64,000 nt of DNA. It comes from Flaveria trinervia. Taxonomy: Eukaryota > Streptophyta > Magnoliopsida > Asterales > Asteraceae. Every line of letters starts with the position of its first letter. Within the stretch, counting starts at the first letter, position 1. The notes under the pieces were generated by a model. The model was not told where the DNA came from. It saw only the letters and a list, made by a program, of their open reading frames with translations, and made no database searches. Below are positions 36,430 through 49,437 of this stretch, piece after piece. The translations under genes and the position numbers were made by a program. The stretch lies in assembly GCA_025506515.1 (NCBI GenBank), contig CM046453.1, forward strand, positions 9,270,776 through 9,334,775, written 5' to 3'.

Positions 36430-37214
36430 TGTAAGGATTCCTTAAGTCTGATGCAACCCAAAACATCCAAAGTGTCTCAGCAACATGCACTAAGTACTGA
36501 AGTGAAGAATGCTTCGGAAGTTTTACACAATGCATTAGAAAATACTCTAAGTGTAAAATCTTCCAAACCAAGACCAATATCTTCCGAAGCCAAACATGAA
36601 GTCTTCCGAAGCTTCAGAGACAAAGTCTTCCGAAGCTTCATCCTATGAAGACAGATTTCTTTCGAAGACTTTTAGTACACATGCTTTATCTGATGTACTG
36701 TTCCATAAAGCATCTTTTCCGCTGCATCTCTGTAAAGTCACCAACTTACATGAGTTGGTGAAAAGGTCCATGCTTTTGGTAACTGTACATTGAGGTCTTG
36801 AGTCTGAAACTTTCCACTTTATGTACTTTATCCTTTTTGTAATGTATAAGGATGTGAGCTATGGCATGTCATAGTCACAAGGTCAAAAGGCAGATATGCA
36901 TTTTGATCTACAATTGATTTTGTTAGTGTCTAGTCAATTGTATCCAGCTGGCTTTCAAAGTATAGCCGGCTGTAGGTTGTAGTATAAGTATTTCAAGTTC
37001 TTGTATCTTTAATATACTTTGTAACACTTGTAAAAGAACTTGAGAAAGCAATATACTGCCTCCTTGAAACCCATACTCTCTTGTTCTATCTCTTACTTTA
37101 CTTGTGTTCTTTGTATCACTTTGTTAACCTAGTTCACTATTGATTAAAGTTTAGTTAATCTCCTCTTTGTGTCGTTGTCTTGTAATTGTGTTAAAGCCCT
37201 TAAACGGTCCTGCA
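36430..37214 (+). repeat. 3' LTR of copia element 1 (785 bp)
   Basis: It starts TGTAAGGATTCC and ends GGTCCTGCA, and is followed by the target duplication AACTT (37215-37219). It carries the same CTTCCGAAG cluster as the 5' LTR (GAAGCTTC at 36608-36615 and 36632-36639), with one unit mutated near 36560. Confidence 0.95.
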
Positions 37215-37340
37215 AACTTCAACCGAACCATCTAGCCACAACAACCAGCTAATACTAAAATAACCCATTTTGTCTCAAATGGGTGATCGCTTGTCATCAT
37301 TGACATCCTTAGCATCAAGAAAACAGTATACTCAAGGACA

Positions 37341-37515
37341 CTGAAAAGAGAACCACAGATGAGCACAGAACCAACAAGTCTCGGATGAGGAGATCGTCAT
37401 CATCATTGACTATGATCATAGAACAAACAACAAGTCTCAGATGAGGAGTCTGTCATCATCATCGACTATGAACATAGAACCAACAAGTTAGATGAGTAGT
37501 TCATCATCGTTATTG
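37341..37515 (+). repeat. Minisatellite-like array, ~55-bp unit, three copies
   Basis: Each unit reads roughly CAACAAGTCTCGGATGAGGA, then a GTCATCATCATTGACTATGA block, then CATAGAAC. The third copy is shorter and more diverged (AACAAGTTAGATGAGTAG). The function of the underlying sequence is unknown. Confidence 0.75.
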
Positions 37516-39784
37516 ACAAAAGTAATGATATATATGTAAGCAACATCACGCGTCGGACGTGGTACTCATCAGCATCGACAGATAACAACATCAGCAATGG
37601 TGTTCGCATCTGTCAGTCAGAATGGGTATCAGAGAGATAAAACAGCAAAAGATTAACATTGATGGTTGCACCACCACCACAGCCACCCTTCCGACTCTAC
37701 CTCAACTCCAAGGAGAAGACAAAGCGAATTGCTGGTGCCATTGTCACCAACATAAGGAATCAAACCCTATCATCACAAATCTAACACATCTAACCATGAT
37801 AAACACTATCGCAACCTCAACCACCAAAACCATAATGGAGTAGGTTAGAGATTCACGTCGATGGTTAGAGCAACAAATGAAAAGCAAAAACAACTGATGT
37901 AGTGGTCAGATTAGGTGGTGGTGGTTGAAACAGGGGTAACTGACATAATATCAAAACCAAAAAACCCAACTTATAGAAGCGAGGTGGTGGTGCACTGGCG
38001 GGCAAAGGCGACGCATGTCATTGCCGCCCACAACTTCCAAAACCCCCATCAATCAATCTCTTTCTCCAAAATGCAAATAGGTAAAGCCACACATAAGGGG
38101 GGAGGAAGATAAATAGTAGCATAAATTCATCAAGGCGTAGTATCATAAACAAGAAAACCAATAACCTGTGGCACCAGCCAGAGACCGACCGGGGATGTGG
38201 CATATGCAGCGACCAACCCTCACTTACAACCCTTCTTTCTTTAAAACAATGGTGTATCATCTAAAAAGGCGGATACAGGGAAGATGAATACATAAAGTGA
38301 CAATAATGCATCAGTTGGTGGTACCATACACATCATAAAGAGTAATCCAAAAATGATTGTTCATATCATTATGAATTAATATAGGAATAATTATTAACAA
38401 CTGATTACAAAAGGGTTTGTATTGTGTGTTCTATATGATTCAATTCTTTTTTGACTTATGCAACAACTATGACGTTCATGAGAGAAAAAGTCTATAAATC
38501 TATGACCATCGACATTTTTTTACTCTCTTATTATCTTTCTTTTGTTTAAGTGATCTCCCTTCCATCACTTTTGATTGACTTTTCACCTATATTGATATTT
38601 AAAACTAACTTTATTTTTATAATCAAGAAAAAGATTAAATTCAAACAAAGACAACATAACAATTGTTATTGTGTGATCATTGTAAACCTTGTTAACACTT
38701 AATTATAGGCTTTTTATAGACACTTATGATTGTAAACCACTTGATTATAACCTTACAGGTTTTTATAGACAATTATAGGAAGCTAAAGTGGTGACCACAC
38801 TAACATTTGCTGAAAAGATAAAGTAGTGATACGTACTAAAATAACTTAGATGATAATTTATAGTAATATATAATATTTTTATTAGACCGACACAATTAAC
38901 ATATTGTTTAATTTTAAAGTAAGTTTGGGTCATTTTAGTTTAAAGTTTCCAGCATAGGATATGTGTAGGCGGTAGAGTAATAACTTGCCGAATAGATCCT
39001 AAATATGATGTTGCATCTTGAAGACAACTCGGACTAGAAGTCATATGGGGTCGTTACACCAAAATCATGGATCAAAATGTCGATGATTCGATAGTTTAAA
39101 AATAAATTTAATCGTGAGTCCAAAGTGTGATCAAGCTACTGAGATCTCATTGCTCAAATTGACTACGTCTAAATCTATAATTTTAGGTTGTGTTGCTCTA
39201 TTATTTGGATGAACATGTTGGGCCCGAAAAAGGGACTTGATATATGGTGCATAGGTAACCTTTAAATGGTGTAGTTATGGGTGGACAAAGTAAGTGGCTA
39301 TTGTGAGGGCTCAAAAAGATTTAGGGGCTCCCAATATGTCGTATGTTCATAGCGCTATAGGTCAAGTCTTCAACTAAGTTTGCAAGTAAGTTTGGAAAAG
39401 TCAAGGCATAGGATAGATAGGGATTGGCGACAACATGCATCGATTACTTGGATTGTTCTGATGCGATGTGGTGGATAAAATTAATCATTGGTTTTTATTT
39501 CTTAGTTAAAGTGCCACCAAGATTATCCCTTTAACAAACAAAATGCATTATCCCTCCAACGTTACACTTACTGCCCCAAATTTGACTTAGTTGTAGGGGC
39601 TTTTGGCGCCCACATCCTTGCCAAATCATTCAATTGGCACCCCCTCACCAAGGCCACTACATGGAGTTTTATACAAACTTGAGCTTGGATCGGCTCGGCT
39701 TCTTTGCATCCTTAGTAGTAACGTGACGTTACAAATGCGGACCATATGATGCCCTTTTGTCTTTTCACCCTTTATTTTCAAGAC
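37516..39784. other. Intergenic region, no gene recognised
   Basis: Short frames (37622-37843, 37915-38112, 38018-38260 minus) show no domain. 37660-38260 is less AT-rich than its surroundings, with CACCAC and GGTGGTGG runs, and could be the remains of a gene, but I cannot name one. Confidence 0.45.
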
Positions 39785-40150
39785 TAGGTTAATATCTCGT
39801 GTATTACACGGGTTGCATAAATAAATATTAGAGTAAAGAACACTTCATCCTTTAGTTTTGTAGCAAATTTTAGGTTTCTTCCTTAAACCAAGGAAATTAT
39901 AGTAAACATCCTTTATCTTTAAAGAAGGTTGCACGTTTCGTCATTTCCTCTAACAGGCGTTAAATTTAGTCGTTAAGTCAGATCATGTGCCTGACATATG
40001 ACGGTAGTTTGGTCTTTTTACCCTTATTATTAAAACCCACCCACCCCACTCCACATCTCTCTTTCTCTCTCTACCCTTTTTGTCTCTATCTTCACACAAG
40101 AAATACCACCACCATCTGCCCATCGCCACTGCCACCACTCGCCCACCACC
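39785..40150 (-). mobile_element. Helitron-like 3' end; left inverted copy of a repeat also at 53.7-54.1 kb
   Basis: On the minus strand the segment ends with a stem (CCGTG...CACGAG, 39797-39812), about 8 nt of spacer, then CTAG (39785-39788) followed by T, which is a Helitron-type 3' end. Inward, the words GACGAAACGTGCA, TTAACGACTAAATT, GACCAAACTAC and a GGTGGGTGGG/AGAGAGAGAAAG block recur on the plus strand at 53880-54102. No Rep/helicase coding was seen. Confidence 0.45.
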
Positions 40151-42493
40151 ATAATTTGTCACTTGCACCTTTTAAATATGAATAATTTATGTTCTTTGGG
40201 TGGTCTTTAATCAACCTCACATCTCTCTCTACTCTCTTTCTATCTCTTTTAATACTTGAAAATCTATCATTAATCAAAAGTCAGAAACTTAAGATTCAAG
40301 ATATTTATAATATAGCATTTGAAAGTGATTGAACAGTACCATACCATACTTAAAGCATAGAGTACTACTTATTTTGTTTATTGCATGATCATGCAAGCAC
40401 CTTTTCTATCACATCTTAACAACTAACAAGGTTACCTTTACCTCTACAACCTTCTCTCTACAACTAACGTGAATGTTACTCCAGAAAGCTACAACCAACT
40501 TGAGCATTATGTACAATGAGCTTATGTTGTGCTCATATAAAAATATGGGTAACTGGGTTACATTTTATCATTCTATCTATCACTACCTCCTTCTTCCTTA
40601 AGCCTCTATTCCTCTCTCTTATTTGACAACAACGATACCTAACAATTTAACCTTCACTTTTGAAGCCTCACGATAGTAGCTATGGCGGCCTGCCGGTCTC
40701 TGTCAAGCAAAAAAACTTTTAGGTGGTTATTAAGGTTCGTGGTGCTCCTACCGTGATGGTGGTTAGGGCTTTGCGCTCAATGAAATCATCGACGAGGACT
40801 GATGTACATCTATGACGGTGACATTTGGTAGTGTTTTCGGGTTTTATCTTCTCTTTACTAAGTCGACTTCATAAGGTTTGAAATTTCTACTTTCATATTA
40901 GTTGACTTGAATCATCACTTGGTATCTTACTGATTTTCTATGGTTTTGTGTGGTTGTAAGAAGCAATAACAAGAGCTGGGTATGCATCGGAAGACATTTC
41001 GATTCAAGGTTTAGGTTAGATGATGAGTCTAGTTAATATGTTTTTGGTTATTGGGTATATTAGGTGTCGAGTTTTCAATACCAGTGTAATTATACATGTC
41101 TTCTACGTGGCTAATTGTATATATGTATATATACATTATCTTTACAGGTAGCACTAATCGATCACTCTTACCAGGACTTTCATTTGCTATAAGAAGCTTA
41201 GAAGAGTGACCAAAGACATGATCAGATGGTGATGGTGTTGTGTTGAAGCCATGGTAAAAAAAAAATGTTTGACCATGTTTTTATAGCTTCATTTTGCTTT
41301 GTTGGGTTTCCACCATTTAATAATGTTGATGTATTGTTTTAGATACTTCAAATGGACTTGGCCCATGATTATGAGTCCTCTATCACAGGTGAAGGTAATA
41401 TTTTTGATCCAAGTTTTTAGAAAAATAAATAATAGCTAAAAAGAAGACAATTAAGCTTTCTTTTATAGTACTATCAGTAGGGCTTTCTTTTTGTTTGTAC
41501 AATTTATCCAAATGTATTTTGACGTTTTCTCTTTGCCAAAAATTTCTTCCACTCTTCATGCGTCTGTTGTTTTGTTTGCTCGATCATGACGTAGGCTTGT
41601 GTCTTTTGCTTGCATGGGCTATGGATTAATTAAACATATCAACATAAATGGTTGTTTATGAGTTACGAGTCATGTTTTGGCTTAATTAACCTCATATTCT
41701 ATTATTATAATTAAACTGTTATAATTGTGATTGGTTCTGTTCCATGTCATAATCTTGAATTCTTGGTCACGACCATCTCCACATTGAATATGTGGTTTGA
41801 TTTTGCTTCATTTTTGTACATGTTATCAATTTTGATGGAAAGCATGCATTTCATGATGTTGGCTTTTGTTGGGTGTTGTTGATATTGTTTCTTTGGTTGC
41901 AAGTTACATTTTGCTTTTTATTTTTGGGATATTTATTATTTTAGGTTTTATATTGTATTTTTACGTTTCAGTTTAATTTCTTCGCAAATGTTACAAAGTA
42001 TTATTTTCTTTGGCCTTTAATATTTTAAATATTCTTATTCACTTCAAGTGATTGATCCTAATATCTTCTATCTTTCTTTTTCTCTATCTCAAAATCAAAG
42101 TTACCCTAATTTTACCCCTAATTATATTTTTGGGCCATTTACTTTTGTTGTTTTCGTTTTTTTAATTTTATCCTTGGTCAACTATCTATCCATTAGGGGG
42201 CAATCGTGATTTCTAGCATTAGATCTGAGCAGTCATAAGACTACCACCATTTAAGAAACTAAGCATGCCAGCAAACGAGCTAGATTGGATTGATTTCCAT
42301 CCAAGGTGCAAGGTACTTTTTCGAACATGGATTGGATTGATTTTTCAAATATCCCAAATTATATTTTTTCTAATATGTAACTATGCTCAATAAAATTAAA
42401 ATATAATAACTTTCGAGTGAAGTTTTAATTTGTTCCCGTATTCTCTGTAATTACTCTCATCTTTCATATTATATTATTGTTCAATTTTTAAAT
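40151..42493. other. Intergenic region, no gene recognised
   Basis: AT-rich and CT-rich sequence without a supported coding region. A stretch around 40680-40820 is somewhat GC-richer and starts ATGGCGGCCTGC, but its frame closes quickly. The last five bases (TAAAT, 42489-42493) are the left target duplication of the gypsy element. Confidence 0.5.
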
Positions 42494-44505
42494 TGTAAGG
42501 CCCCGTTCCCGGACACCTCACAGTTGGTCAATCATAACAGTTAAAAACACTACACATTATAATTATACAAACTTAAGCAGCGGAAATAATTTATCAAAAA
42601 CCATTCATTTCATTTAAAACACTGTTGTTAAGCAATACATCATCATTTAATTGTTTGCAAAAAAATGTTTTACTGCATTACAAAACAAGAGCAACATAGA
42701 ATACGAATGGATGTCAGTCATTTCTTGCCGAGTAGCTTCACCCTTATGCCATCCTCAACAATAATTACCTGCCAACTAAAAATGTGTAAAAGTCAGCGTT
42801 GCTGAGTGAGTTCTAGTTTTAAAGTAATAAAATACTTTCTATATGTTGTATATGAAAATACTCTTTTCTGTAAAATACAACTCTGTACTGTATATGCGAG
42901 CACGCATTAACTATATGAACAATTACTGTTCGTTCTTTTTACTGTATGCCTTGTCTGTTCTGTAAACTTTTATCTTTATCTTTCACTTTCTGTATGGACT
43001 AATGAGCAATACCCCAACTATATGCGCGATGGAAAATGGGTGATAGGCCATCTATATCCCTCGAAAGGGTCAACTATATCCCTCGAAGGGTCAACTGTAT
43101 CCCTCGAAAGGATTCTGCGTACTGTGTATAAGGCCGACCCAATCACCCAGGGCACGCTACAAAGGTTCTACCAATCTCAATTGATTGGCCCTGTGTGCAT
43201 AATAGGGTAGCTAACCCGCAACACAGTTGAGCTAACGACAACATGGTCGTGTACCTCCTGTAAGCTTGCAAGACTTGTTAACATTTTCATTAATGTTCCT
43301 CTTCTTTTCTTTATTGCTCTTTCTCTTTATTATTACGATATACTTTACGTTACAATAATAAACATACCACGTAAAGTTACATACTATAAGTAATAATAAT
43401 ATTAGCAATAATAATAATAAGGAACAATCATAACCATGCATGAAACATCATCATAAATAAGCCCCAGACAACACTCGGTCAAAACCCTAAAAGCATAGAC
43501 TCCCAGAAAATTCTGTAAAAATTCTAAGTGCTTAGGCGCTTTGGCACTATTGGGGCGCATAAGCCCTGTTTGGGCGTTTCATCACTATGTAGGCGCATCA
43601 GACAACACTTAAATCATTTTATCACTTAGGCGCATGAACTATTCAGGCGCATGGGCACTATTCGGGCGTATGAACACTTAGGCGCATGGCCCTACACTTA
43701 GTTGTCCGACTAACATTTCCAGACGCATGGACCACTGTTCAAGCGCATGGGATATACTCAAGCATTTCTAAGGCAATCTTAGGCGTATGAGCTACTATTC
43801 AGGCACATGGATTACTCTTAAATCTTCTAAGGCATTTTCAGGCGCATGAGCCTTATCTAGGCGCATGGACCTCCTGTGTAACATGTTTCTAGTATGTTTT
43901 CAAACTCAATCATCGAACCCATCTGTTATAAGCTTAACATGGCTATTCTAACAGGAATAACCTATAAGCATTCAAGAATTAACATCCAACATGCACCATA
44001 CATACGGGTAAACATACATAAACTTTGAAAATCGTTTTAATACATTTTTAGCCCCAAAGATAGTTTAAAACAAGTAAAAACCAGGGTCTAGAACTCACCT
44101 GATGCAACTTGGGTGTTTTCTTCCTTTCTAACCCGCTTGCAAATGAGTTCAAACACCTAAAAACAACACCAAACACACACACCCGAGCACATACACAACC
44201 ACATAAGCACATAAGCATGTAACCGGGATAAAACCCGTCATAAACACTTAAAAACCACGAATTCTTACCTGAAACGATTTCTTCTTCTCTTCTTTTCTTC
44301 AGCCGAGAGTTCCTCTGCTCTCTCTCTCTCTAAAACTGAAAGAAATTGGTGATGTGAAGTGAGGGTGGGCGGCCATGCCCACCTTTACACCAACTTTTTC
44401 AAAGATTTGTTCTTTTGGACACTTTTAGTCCTTCCACTTGGACTTTATTGATTTTTTTTCTTTTATTCTTTACGTCTTGTCTTTTTAAAATAACCGGGTG
44501 TTACA
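42494..44505 (-). repeat. Type A LTR (3' LTR of the gypsy element), 2012 bp
   Basis: On the plus strand it begins TGTAAGGCCCCGTTCCCGG and ends CCGGGTGTTACA. It contains a 22-bp tandem word CTATATCCCTCGAAAGGGTC (three copies, 43065-43125) and an irregular array of GGCGCATGnnC words (43540-43870). A (CT)n run at 44320-44335 lies near the right end. Confidence 0.93.
43540..43880. repeat. Irregular GGCGCATG-word array in LTR A
   Basis: More than a dozen occurrences of (A/G)GGCGCATG or one-base variants (GGGCGTATG, AGACGCATGG) are spaced 15-40 bp apart, usually followed within a few bases by CAC or GAC. The copy in LTR C (52060-52430) has the same array with small gains and losses. Confidence 0.8.
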
Positions 44506-44543
44506 AGTTCACCCCCTTATATAGGTTTCGTCCCTGAAACCTG

Positions 44544-45842
44544 TTATTCCTCGAACAGATGAGGATAATGCTGCTTCATCTCCTCCTCAGTCTCCCATGT
44601 AGACTCGGATCCCTTCCTGTGCTTCCACTGTACACGCACAAGAGGAACCACTTTATTTCTCAGCCTATTCTCTTTATGATCGATGATTGCCACTGGTTGC
44701 TCCACATAATTGAGCCTTACGTCTACTTCAATATCCTCTAGTGGAACAGTCATGTCTTTATCGGCTAAACACTTTCTCAGATAAGATACATGGAAAGTCG
44801 GGTGAATCCCACTTAACTCATCCGGTAATTCCAACCTATAGGCCACCTCTTCTACTCGAGCAATGATTCGGAAATGGCCTATATATCTTGGGCTCAACTT
44901 GCCCCGCTGCCTGAACCGGATAATACCCTTCCAAGGTGAGACCTTCAACATAACCTGGTCACCCACCTGGAACTTGATCGGTCTACGTCGTCTGTCGGCA
45001 TACGACTTCTGCCTATCCTTAGCTGCCTTCATGAAGGCTTTAATCTTCTCAAGCTTCTCAGTCGTAGCCTCGATTACCTTGACGCTCCTAATTCCTTTTG
45101 ACCAATATCACCCCAACAAACGTGTGTTCTACATCGCCTACCGTATAGCATCTCGTATGGTGGCATGCCAATGCTGGCATGATAGCTATTGTTGTACGAG
45201 AATTCAGCTAACGGTAAGTGGTCATCCCAACTTCTCCCAAAATCAATCACACATGCCCGAAGCATATCTTCTAGTGTCTGAATGGTCCTTTCTGACTGAC
45301 CATCAGTTTGGGGATGATAAGCCATGCTAATATGTAACCTCGTCCCCATGGCTTCGTGGAATTTCTTCCAGAATTTAGATTAAACCGGGTGTCGCGATCA
45401 GACACAATGGACACCGACACACCATGACGGGTTACAATCTCCTTGATGAACAGGTCAGCCAACCTCGGGATGAATATGTCTCGCGGATCGGTAGGAAGTG
45501 AGCACTCTTCGTCTAATGGTCAATAATCACCCATATAGCATCGTACCCCTTCGGAGTATGTGGCAACTTCGTTATGAAATCCATGGTGATGTGCTCCCAC
45601 TTCCATTCCAGTATATCCAAAGGTTGGATCTTCCCATACGGCTTCTGATGTCCCGCCTTCACTTGCAAACAAGTAAGGCACTTACTCACATACTCCACCA
45701 CGTCACGCTTCATACCCAGCCACCAATAATCTTTCTTCATATCTTGATACATCTTTGTGGCACCAGGATGAATGGAGTATCGAGTCTTGTGAGCTTCCTC
45801 CAAAATCCTCACATGTAGATCCCTGAAACGAGGAATCCACAC
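44544..45842 (-). pseudogene. Integrase with C-terminal chromodomain, gypsy element
   Basis: Reading leftward: zinc finger (HPGATKMYQDMKKDYWW ... CLTCLQVK) and ITMDFITKLP with the first catalytic Asp in 45513-45842; IVSDRDTRF (second Asp) in 45271-45462; HPQTDGQSERTIQTLEDMLR (Glu) in 45074-45349; then KAAKDRQKSYADRRRR, GIHPTFHVSYLRKC and a chromodomain (VRVQWKHRKG, STWETEEEMKQHYPHLF; roughly 44547-44705). At least three frame changes (near 45500, 45340 and 45060) make it non-functional. Chromodomains of this family direct integration to heterochromatin. Confidence 0.88.
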
Positions 45843-47854
45843 TCGTTCAAATCGTGTTTTAACACTAAGGTGTTTTTACCCAATTCCCCAACCAGAGCTC
45901 TCATTCCTTCAGAGTTTTGATGATCTTCTTTTAATGCCTCATCTTGGAACTCCTTGACTTGCTTCATTACATCAGAGGTCATGATCAGTTCATATGCTTT
46001 CACTCGAATCGGCTCGGGCCTCTCCTTTCGGCTAAGAGCATCAGCCACCACATTAGCTTTGCCCGGATGGTAATGGATCTCACAATTATAATTCTTTATA
46101 AGCTCCAACCATCGTCTTTGCCTCATGTTCAGATCTTTCTGCTCGAAGAAGTACTTCAAGCTCTTGTGGTCAGTGAAAATGGTGCACTTCGTCCTGTACC
46201 GATAGTGCCTCCAAATCTTTAGTGCAAAGACCACGGCTGCTAGCTCCAAGTCATGAGTAGGGTAGTTGACCTCATGAACCTTCAACTATCGTGATGCATA
46301 GGCTATAACCTTCCCTCTCTGCATTAATACACACCCTAACCCCGAGTAAGAAGCATCTGAATATACCACCAAATCCTCACTTCCTTTGGGTAATGACAAG
46401 GCAGGAGCTTGAGTCAACCTTACCTTTAACTCCTCGAATGTCTGTTCTTGAGCTTGACCTCATATAAACTTTACATCCTTTCGGGTCAACTTGGTCAGTG
46501 GAGAAGCGATCTTGGAAAAATCCTGAATGAACCTTCGATAATACCCCGCCAACCCCAAGAAACTACGAATCTCGGATGGCGTCCTTGGAGACTTTCATTG
46601 CATCACAGCTTCCACCTTAGCAGGGTCTACCATAATCCCCCCGGGATTTATCATGTGACCTAAGAATTGAACTTTGCGTAACCAGAACGCACACTTGGAG
46701 AATTTGGCATATAACTTCTCCCTTCTTAAGGTCTCTAACACCTCCCGAATGTGATCAGCATGCTCCTCCTTGCTCTTCTAATAAATCAAGATATCATCAA
46801 TAAACACAATCACTGATTTACATAACATTGGCCGACACACTCGAGTCATCAAGTCCATAAAAGCAGCTGGCGCATTGGTCAGACCAAATGACATAACAAG
46901 AAATTCATAGTGACCGTAGCACGTGCGAAAAGCTGTCTTAGGGATATCCTGCTCCTTTACCTTCAGCTGATGGTAACCAGATCGAAGATCTATCCTTGAA
47001 AACCAACTGGCACCTTGGAGCTGGTCAAACAGATCATCTATTCTTGATAGGGGGTATCGGTTCTTCACCGTCAACTTGTTTAGCTCTCGGTAGTCAATGC
47101 ACATCCTCATACTATTGTCTTTCTTCTTCACAAACAGGACCGGAGCACCCCAAGGAGAGATACTCGGCCTAATGAACCCCTTATCGAGCAGCTCTTGCAA
47201 CTGCTCTATCAGTTCCTTCATTTCTGTCGGAGCTAACCGATACGGTGCCTTGGAAACGGGTTGAGCACTGGGTATCAAATCAATTTGGAACTCAATCTCG
47301 CGATCAGGTGGCACGCCGGGTAAGTCTTCCCGGAATACATCCGGAAAGTCGCACACCACTAGTACTTCGGATAGTTGTGGTGTTGGCGCGTCCACATCCT
47401 TTACGTAGGCCAAGTAGGCACTACATCCACGCCTCATGCACTTTCCTGCCATCGCCATCGAAATCACCTTCGGGATCGTCATGACGTGATCACCATAAAC
47501 CGTCACCTTATTGCCATCAGGCGTTGTCAATCGGATCATCTTCTTGCGACACACGATGTTTGCTTCATAGGTTGCTAACCAGTCCATCCCTAGTACTACA
47601 TCAAATCCACCTAGGGGTATCACGTGTAACCTAGCAGCAAACCTATGACCTTCTAGTTCTATGGCACAGTCCTCTATCACATTAGTAATTCTAGTGGACT
47701 TACCAATAGCGGTTTCTACATCGAATGGTGCACTGACCTTTCTACTACTAACAGGAAACTTAGCACAGAAAGTAGTGGAAATAAAACTCCTGCTAGAACC
47801 GGAATCAAACAATACAGAGGCACAAGTTTGGTTTACTGGAAACATACCTGACAC
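45809..47854 (-). pseudogene. Protease - reverse transcriptase - RNase H of the gypsy element
   Basis: A single frame runs from 47854 to 45809 with four premature stops (46778-46780, 46595-46597, 46460-46462, 46286-46288). The protease has VLFDSGSSRSFIS. RT has the GFIRPSISPWGAPVLFVKKK, DYRELNKLTVKNRYPL and RIDLRSGYHQL motifs and the catalytic FIDD box just before the first stop. RNase H shows FTDHKSLKYFFEQ, RRWLELIKNY and HYHPGKANVVADALSRK. The upstream link to gag is in another frame. Confidence 0.9.
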
Positions 47855-47889
47855 AACATTGGGATCAGCTCGGGCTTCCTCCGGGTCAT

Positions 47890-49090
47890 AGTGTAAGCTC
47901 TAGCACTTGCCCTCTGCCCTCCTTCCTCCGGCTTCTTCTTCTCTGCTCCAGAGCTCTCCGCCCTCAGCTTCTTACAGTCTCTAGCGATATAGCCAGGCTG
48001 GCCACACTCATTCCCATCCTACACTCACCAGTATGATCCATTCCACATTTGCCACACTTCTTCAACCCTGCACCAGATGTGACCATACGTCGGTCACCCA
48101 CCTTTGCCACCTTATTGTTTGGAGCGGCTCCACCACATCCAAACCGTTTCCCATTCCAGTTCCGGTCACCACCACCTTTCTTATTCACCTCAACCACCAC
48201 CACCTCGCGCTTATCATATGATGTGCCAGCCAAGTCAACCGCCGACCTAAAAGTGCTCGGCCGGGCGGCGATCATATGTCTACGGATATCCGCCGGTAGC
48301 CCTTGGATGTATCTTTTAATCTTTCGTGACAATGGTGTCACCTGATCCGGCACCAGACGTGCCATCTCATTGAATTTCTTGGTGTACTGTTGGTGCATCA
48401 TAGTTCCCGCCTCCAGTTGCAAGAACTCCCTTTCGACCTTGTCCATTTCCCGATGAGGACAAAGCTCCTCAATCACCAACTTCTTCGGTTCAGACCACCT
48501 CCTCCTCCCGATGGCCCTGCTACCCTCGTCTTGGACAATGTTGTCCCACCAACATAGAGCCGAATCCACAAAAGAGTGGGTAGCGAACTTCACCTTTTGG
48601 TCTTCCCGGCACTCGCTGATATCGAGAACAACCTCCATTTCCCTCACCCACCGGTGAGTAGCAGCAGCTGTGCCGTTTCCATCAAAAGTTGGGGGCTAGC
48701 ATCTCATAAATGCCCTGTAGTTACAGCCTCGTGCCGCCTCCGGCGCAGGCTCTTCTTCCTCTTCCTCATCATCAAAGGGAACCGTTTCCGGCTCTGGTTG
48801 TTCCCGTCCTCCCGAGGACCTGTTTCTCTCCTTTCTTTCCCCTTCTCTTACTGCCTTGATCACTTCGGTCACCACGACGGTAGAATCGTTTGCATGACCT
48901 GATGAACTTCTTCCACCACAGCCTCCTTTACTAAGGCTCTCGGATTAGCGCTCTCGTCGCCACCCTCCGGATGAGGGGTCTCTGGTTCTTCGTGAACCAC
49001 TTTCTCGACTCTGGGTCTCCCTCTCTTGGGTCGCAGTTCAGCACCGTGACCTCCACCCCATGAAGCTTTCGAAGATCTACCACCGGGCAT
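47890..49090 (-). pseudogene. gag of the gypsy element
   Basis: ATG at 49090-49088 begins MPGGRSSKASWGGG, followed by an Arg/Pro/Glu-rich N terminus. After breaks near 48870 and 48650, the Retrotrans_gag core appears at 47964-48647 (ALCWWDNI, KFNEMARLVPD, RYIQGLPADIRRHM). Towards its end comes a degenerate zinc region (CGKCGMDHTGEC, then in another frame CGQPGYIARDC). It would form the capsid; it is not translatable as one piece. Confidence 0.82.
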
Positions 49091-49425
49091 CACTCGCACA
49101 CTGAAAAATTCAAACACCAACATGGTCATTCAAGGGAACAACTCAGTTTACGTCAAGTATAGTAAGTCCCTAATTACAGTGGCCAGTTGTGATTAGCCAC
49201 TTACTTTACTCTTCATACCCCAAGCATTACCTGTCCTAACTACATCAGTATTTAAACCTACATACAACACATAACAACATACCATGCGCATATAAAACCG
49301 GTTAACTTTACGAAAATACCTGATGGCACGCAGCTACTCAGATTGGCATCCCATTCCCTTTTCGTCCCATTCTCAGTTTAAGTTAAGGTTTATTTTGAAA
49401 ATTTACCCATTTCACTTAAACTTTG

Positions 49426-49437
49426 GCTCTGATACCA
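49426..49437 (-). other. Primer-binding site, initiator tRNA-Met (gypsy element)
   Basis: The minus strand reads TGGTATCAGAGC three bases after the inner end of LTR B (49441). This shows that LTR B, not LTR C, is the LTR joined to the internal region. Confidence 0.92.

Larger units (their letters stand above)
24832..37214 (+). mobile_element. Full-length Ty1-copia retrotransposon (SIRE/Maximus-like), inactivated
   Basis: Structure: 5' LTR 24832-25620, tRNA-iMet PBS, gag with two zinc knuckles, protease, integrase, RT, RNase H, a long additional ORF region, polypurine tract, 3' LTR 36430-37214, with 5-bp target duplications AACTT at 24827-24831 and 37215-37219. The PR-IN-RT-RH order is copia. 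The large size (12.4 kb), extended gag and extra ORF downstream of RNase H fit the SIRE/Maximus lineage. Both LTRs start TG and end CA. The coding part is broken by many stops and frameshifts. Confidence 0.95.

Noticed and set aside
37622..38260. Possible exons in a GC-richer patch with CACCAC and GGTGGTGG runs
   Set aside because: Short frames, no splice-consistent chain and no recognised domain.
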